Shown here in pieces: positions 6,802 through 9,043 of a stretch of DNA of 9,043 nucleotides. The position numbers and the translations under genes are program-made. The notes beneath the pieces are model-generated. The model saw only the letters and a list, made by a program, of their open reading frames with translations. It was not told the origin of the DNA and did not search any database. Source of the stretch: Thermoleophilaceae bacterium (GTDB taxonomy: Bacteria > Actinomycetota > Thermoleophilia > Solirubrobacterales > Thermoleophilaceae). The stretch spans positions 1-9,043 of the forward strand of contig JACCXP010000091.1 in the NCBI GenBank assembly GCA_013696905.1, read 5' to 3'. The number at the start of each line of letters is the position of its first letter. Positions within the stretch are counted from its first letter, which is position 1.

Positions 6802-7622
6802 CGCGGGGTTCCGCGGGCCTCGCACGGAAGTGCGCGGCCCGGAGCGAGGCGGTCGCGCTGGCGCTCGATCGACGTGACCGCGTCGACCGTCGCCGTCGGC
6901 TTGACGCTGCCGCTGCTGTCCTCGTAGGGGCGGTCGAGAAAGCGGACGAGCAGCAGGCCGGAGACCACCATCGTCGCCACCGCCGTCATCGACAGCGCCT
7001 GGATGGCCGGCCGCTCCGCGCGGTCGGCGAAGAAGCAGACGAAGGTGATCACGAGCCCACCGGCGAGGATCAGCACCAGCCACATCACCGGCGGCACGAA
7101 CGGGCTCGCCTCCGCGAGCCGCCCACGGCGACCCTCCTGGCGCGCGGCCGCGCGGTCGAACCAGTGGCCGTAGGCCACGCCCTGCTTCACCCCTCTCACG
7201 TCCACCCGCTCGGTTGAGCGATCCAGGCGCTCGAGCCAACCCTGGACGAGCGCGCTCTCGCGTCCTGCGCGCATCGTCCGCCATTCGTCGAAGGCGACGG
7301 CGCGCCCGTAGCAGATCAACTCGGCGTGCAGCTCGTCGCGGTCGCCCGGGGAGAAGAGCATCGCCGTGCGAAACAGCTGGCGCGCGGCGATCGCCTCCCT
7401 TGTCGCACCGTCCTTGGCGTTGTTGTAGCTCTCGAACGCGATGAAGATCACGAAGGCGAGCAAGACGGCGAAGCCGGTCCCGACGACTCCGAACACCCCG
7501 GCCGCGCGGTCTGAGTCCGAGAAGAACCCGCCTCGCGGGGCGAAGCGGCGAACGAGCAGCAGCGCGGCGACCGCGGCCAGCACAAGGACGGCGATGATCG
7601 CGAACGCGGTCACGGGGCTCAT
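6795..7622 (-). CDS. DUF4239-type membrane protein, four predicted transmembrane helices
   Basis: From the ATG at 7622 the protein has 275 residues. Upstream in-frame starts are ATG at 7634 and TTG at 7658; I prefer 7622 because the first helix begins directly after it, though its ribosome site is weak. Hydrophobic segments lie at about 4-24, 43-64, 177-198 and 205-227, arranged as two hairpins around a soluble, charged, mostly helical loop of about 110 residues. Family-like features are GVVGTGFAVLLAFVIFIAFESY (43-66, partly TM2) followed by NNAKDGATREA, EWRTMRAG in the loop, and RFLDRPY (227-233) just after TM4. Proteins of this type are of unknown function; a distant bestrophin-like relation has been suggested. 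The gene is convergent with yebC, 13 bases apart, and divergent from ruvC. Its C-terminal tail codons overlap a strong GC hairpin. It is probably an insertion into an otherwise conserved yebC-ruvC neighbourhood. Confidence 0.82.
   Translation of the reverse strand: MSPVTAFAIIAVLVLAAVAALLLVRRFAPRGGFFSDSDRAAGVFGVVGTGFAVLLAFVIFIAFESYNNAKDGATREAIAARQLFRTAMLFSPGDRDELHAELICYGRAVAFDEWRTMRAGRESALVQGWLERLDRSTERVDVRGVKQGVAYGHWFDRAAARQEGRRGRLAEASPFVPPVMWLVLILAGGLVITFVCFFADRAERPAIQALSMTAVATMVVSGLLLVRFLDRPYEDSSGSVKPTATVDAVTSIERQRDRLAPGRALPCEARGTPRA
6799..6818. terminator. GC hairpin between the convergent genes, possible bidirectional terminator
   Basis: GCCCGCGG at 6799-6806 pairs perfectly with CCGCGGGC at 6811-6818 around the loop GGTT, an 8-bp all-GC stem. 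It starts 18 bases after the yebC stop and lies over the last codons of the minus-strand gene. No T-rich tract follows on either strand, so it resembles the tractless hairpins proposed for high-GC actinobacteria rather than a classical terminator. Confidence 0.45.
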
Positions 7623-7702
7623 GGGCGCGAGCATCCCGGACGGGCTTGCCGCGGGCAACCTACAGCCGGCAGGCGTCCGGTGCCCGGCGCAGAATCCCTC
7701 CG
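7623..7702. promoter_or_regulatory. Divergent promoter region between the DUF4239-type gene and ruvC
   Basis: These 80 bases separate two divergent starts and must carry promoters for both. On the minus strand, TAGGTT (complement of 7657-7662) fits TANNNT and would give a leader of about 28 bases to the ATG at 7622. On the plus strand, CAGAAT at 7690-7695 sits 7 bases before the ruvC ATG, the distance expected for a leaderless start, but it lacks the leading T. No clear -35 boxes or SOS (LexA-type) operator were recognised by eye. Confidence 0.35.
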
Positions 7703-8194
7703 ATGGTGATCGTCCTCGGCATCGATCCCGGCACCGCCCATACGGGCTTCGGCGTCGTGCTCTCCCGCGGGCAGCACCTGGCCGCGCTCGACGGCGGCGT
7801 GATCGGCACCGGGCCCGACGAGGCGATCGAGCGCCGCCTCGCGCGCATCCACGCGCGGGTCTGCGACCTGATCTCGGAGCATCGCCCGGCGGCGCTCGCG
7901 GTCGAGGACATCTTCTTCGGCCAGAACGCGCGCACCGCCTTTGCCGTGGGGCAGGCGCGCGGCGCCGTGATCACCTCGGCCGGCCTCTCAGGGGTGCCCT
8001 GTTACTCCTACACGCCACAGGCGGTCAAGCAGGCGGTGTGCGGGTCCGGGAGAGCCGAGAAGGGTCAGGTGCAGCGGATGGTGGGCGCGCTGCTCGCGCT
8101 TCCCGAGCCGCCGGAGTCAGACCACGCCGCGGACGCGCTCGCCGTCGCGATCTGCCACGCGAACTCGAGCTCGGTGCGGTTGGCGCTCGCGTGA
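7703..8194 (+). CDS. ruvC: Crossover junction endodeoxyribonuclease RuvC
   Basis: From the ATG at 7703 the protein has 163 residues, within the normal 160-180. This start is chosen because the family N-terminus (VLGIDPGTAHTGFGVV) follows at once; the longer in-frame reading from 7646 would add a non-conserved arginine-rich extension and overlap the divergent gene. RuvC is a dimeric RNase H-fold nuclease that cuts Holliday junctions symmetrically. Catalytic acidic residues are Asp8 (GIDPGT), Glu68 (AVEDIFFGQN) and Asp144 (AADALAVAICH). The fourth position is His141, not Asp as in E. coli (Asp138); a histidine there is known in the Thermus thermophilus enzyme. YSYTPQAVKQAVCGSGRAEK is the conserved DNA-binding region. 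The stop overlaps the ruvA start by 4 bases. Confidence 0.97.
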   Translation: MVIVLGIDPGTAHTGFGVVLSRGQHLAALDGGVIGTGPDEAIERRLARIHARVCDLISEHRPAALAVEDIFFGQNARTAFAVGQARGAVITSAGLSGVPCYSYTPQAVKQAVCGSGRAEKGQVQRMVGALLALPEPPESDHAADALAVAICHANSSSVRLALA

Positions 8195-8763
8195 TCGCCT
8201 CCGTCGACGGCGCGGTCACCGTTCGACGCACCGACCACGTGGTGATCGAGTGCGCGGGGGTCGGCTACCGCTTGGCGGTGTCGGCCGAGACGTTGCGCGC
8301 CGTGCCGGCGGCCGGCAAGCAGACGCTGCTGCACACGCACCTGGTGCTGCGCGACGACGGCATGCATCTGTACGGGTTCGCCACCGAGGCCGAGCGGCAG
8401 CTCTTCCTGCTGCTGATCTCGGTGCAGGGGGTGGGGCCCAAGGTCGCCCTGGCGGTGCTCTCCGCGGGCGCCCCGCGTGACCTGCTGCGGGCGATCGCCG
8501 GCGGCGACGCTGCGCGCTTCCAGGCCGTCCCGGGGATCGGCAAGCGCACCGCCGAGCGGATCATCGTCGAGCTGCGGGAGAAGGTCGGCGCCGCGCCGGC
8601 CGATGCCACTGCCCGCTCGCGCTCCGACGACCCGCGCACGGTCGCGCGCGAGGGCCTCGTCGGGCTCGGCTTCAGCGTGCCCGAAGCCGACGACCTGCTC
8701 GATCAGGCTCGCGGGGAGACGCCCGAGGCGCTGATCTCAGGGGCGCTTAGGGCCGCGCGGTGA
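8191..8763 (+). CDS. ruvA: Holliday junction branch migration protein RuvA
   Basis: From the GTG at 8191 the protein has 190 residues, close to the usual 195-205. RuvA tetramers bind the four-way junction and load the RuvB motors. Domain I (about 1-62, OB fold) opens with [10 protein letters not shown] and includes [14 protein letters not shown] and MHLYGF. Domain II carries the two helix-hairpin-helix motifs, [13 protein letters not shown] (78-90) and [16 protein letters not shown] (113-128). After an Ala/Asp/Arg-rich linker, domain III (about 148-190, RuvB contact) shows [19 protein letters not shown]. The GTGA overlap with ruvC fixes the start and implies coupled translation; the end overlaps ruvB the same way. 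A much longer open frame running upstream from 7441 is only lack of stops in GC-rich DNA. Confidence 0.97.
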   Translation: MIASVDGAVTVRRTDHVVIECAGVGYRLAVSAETLRAVPAAGKQTLLHTHLVLRDDGMHLYGFATEAERQLFLLLISVQGVGPKVALAVLSAGAPRDLLRAIAGGDAARFQAVPGIGKRTAERIIVELREKVGAAPADATARSRSDDPRTVAREGLVGLGFSVPEADDLLDQARGETPEALISGALRAAR

Positions 8764-9043
8764 GCGGCGGCATTCGCACGCCCGGCGCCGAGCGCCTCCA
8801 GGCTGCCGACCCGACTCCGGTCGACGACGACCTCGATCGCTCGCTCAGGCCGCGCCGGCTGGAGGACTTCGTCGGGCAGGCATCGGTCAAGGACCAGCTC
8901 GCGGTCTTCATCCAGGCGGCGCGCGCGCGTGGCGAGGCGCTCGACCACGTGCTGCTGGCCGGCCCGCCGGGGCTCGGGAAGACGTCGCTCGCGCAGATCG
9001 TGGCCGCAGAGCTCGACGTCGCGTTCGTGCAGACGGCCGGACC
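8760..9043 (+). CDS. ruvB: Holliday junction branch migration ATPase RuvB, N-terminal part, 3' truncated by window edge
   Basis: The GTG at 8760 overlaps the ruvA stop (GTGA) and has AGGG at 8749-8752, 7 bases upstream. The frame stays open to the window end, giving 94 full codons of a protein usually near 340 residues. RuvB is the AAA+ hexameric motor that drives branch migration with RuvA. The visible part has a short variable leader with an acidic stretch ([12 protein letters not shown]), the conserved [11 protein letters not shown] (30-40), then [21 protein letters not shown], and the Walker A motif GPPGLGKT (68-75), followed by [10 protein letters not shown]. Walker B, sensor and arginine-finger residues lie beyond the window. 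It completes the ruvC-ruvA-ruvB operon. Confidence 0.97.
   Translation, partial: MSGGIRTPGAERLQAADPTPVDDDLDRSLRPRRLEDFVGQASVKDQLAVFIQAARARGEALDHVLLAGPPGLGKTSLAQIVAAELDVAFVQTAG

Noticed and set aside
6114..7217. Plus-strand open frame of 367 codons through yebC into the antisense of the membrane gene
   Set aside because: It is extremely Arg/Ser-rich, out of frame with yebC, and crosses the convergent gene boundary and hairpin; chance lack of stops.
7646..7702. N-terminal extension of ruvC from an upstream start
   Set aside because: The extra residues are Arg/Ala-rich and not family-like, and this start would overlap the divergent promoter region; the ATG at 7703 gives the standard RuvC N-terminus.

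Overview
This is a GC-rich window (roughly 70% by eye) with many GTG starts, 4-base GTGA overlaps between genes, and start codons placed a few bases after a TANNNT motif. These traits and the gene order pdxS-pdxT-...-yebC-...-ruvC-ruvA-ruvB point to an actinobacterium. A deep-branching group such as Thermoleophilia/Solirubrobacterales is plausible, but that assignment is inference and was not tested. Coding density is very high, and no stretch over about 140 bases lacks a gene.

Layout. Positions 1-2422 hold the C-terminal part of a hydantoinase/oxoprolinase A subunit (hyuA-like, cut by the window edge) and a complete B subunit (hyuB-like), overlapping by 4 bases. Thirteen bases later comes an RpiR/MurR-type regulator (HTH plus SIS domain, 2436-3311). 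Then follow pdxS (3332-4216) and pdxT (4223-4795), the two subunits of the DXP-independent pyridoxal 5'-phosphate synthase. An M29-family metallo-aminopeptidase (4792-5895) overlaps pdxT by 4 bases. After a 136-base gap comes yebC (6032-6781). On the minus strand a four-helix membrane protein of the DUF4239 type (6795-7622) converges on yebC and diverges from ruvC. The Holliday-junction set ruvC (7703-8194), ruvA (8191-8763) and ruvB (8760 to the window end) follows as a tightly overlapping operon.

How it fits together. PdxS and PdxT make PLP from ribose-5-phosphate, glyceraldehyde-3-phosphate and glutamine-derived ammonia. YebC is a ribosome-associated/regulatory family protein that often sits beside ruvCAB. 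RuvABC branch-migrates and cuts Holliday junctions. HyuAB and the M29 peptidase are catabolic or housekeeping hydrolases whose substrates cannot be told from sequence. The RpiR protein lies between hyuAB and pdxST and could control either side.

Most of the window is conserved core genome. I saw no tRNA, rRNA, CRISPR array, insertion sequence or defence/mobile system, and nothing that qualifies as a new biological system. The points most worth a second look are two likely leaderless promoters (pdxS, yebC), the RpiR regulator with a divergent SIS ligand loop, the M29 peptidase coupled to pdxT, and the compact repeat/hairpin element between yebC and the antisense membrane-protein gene.
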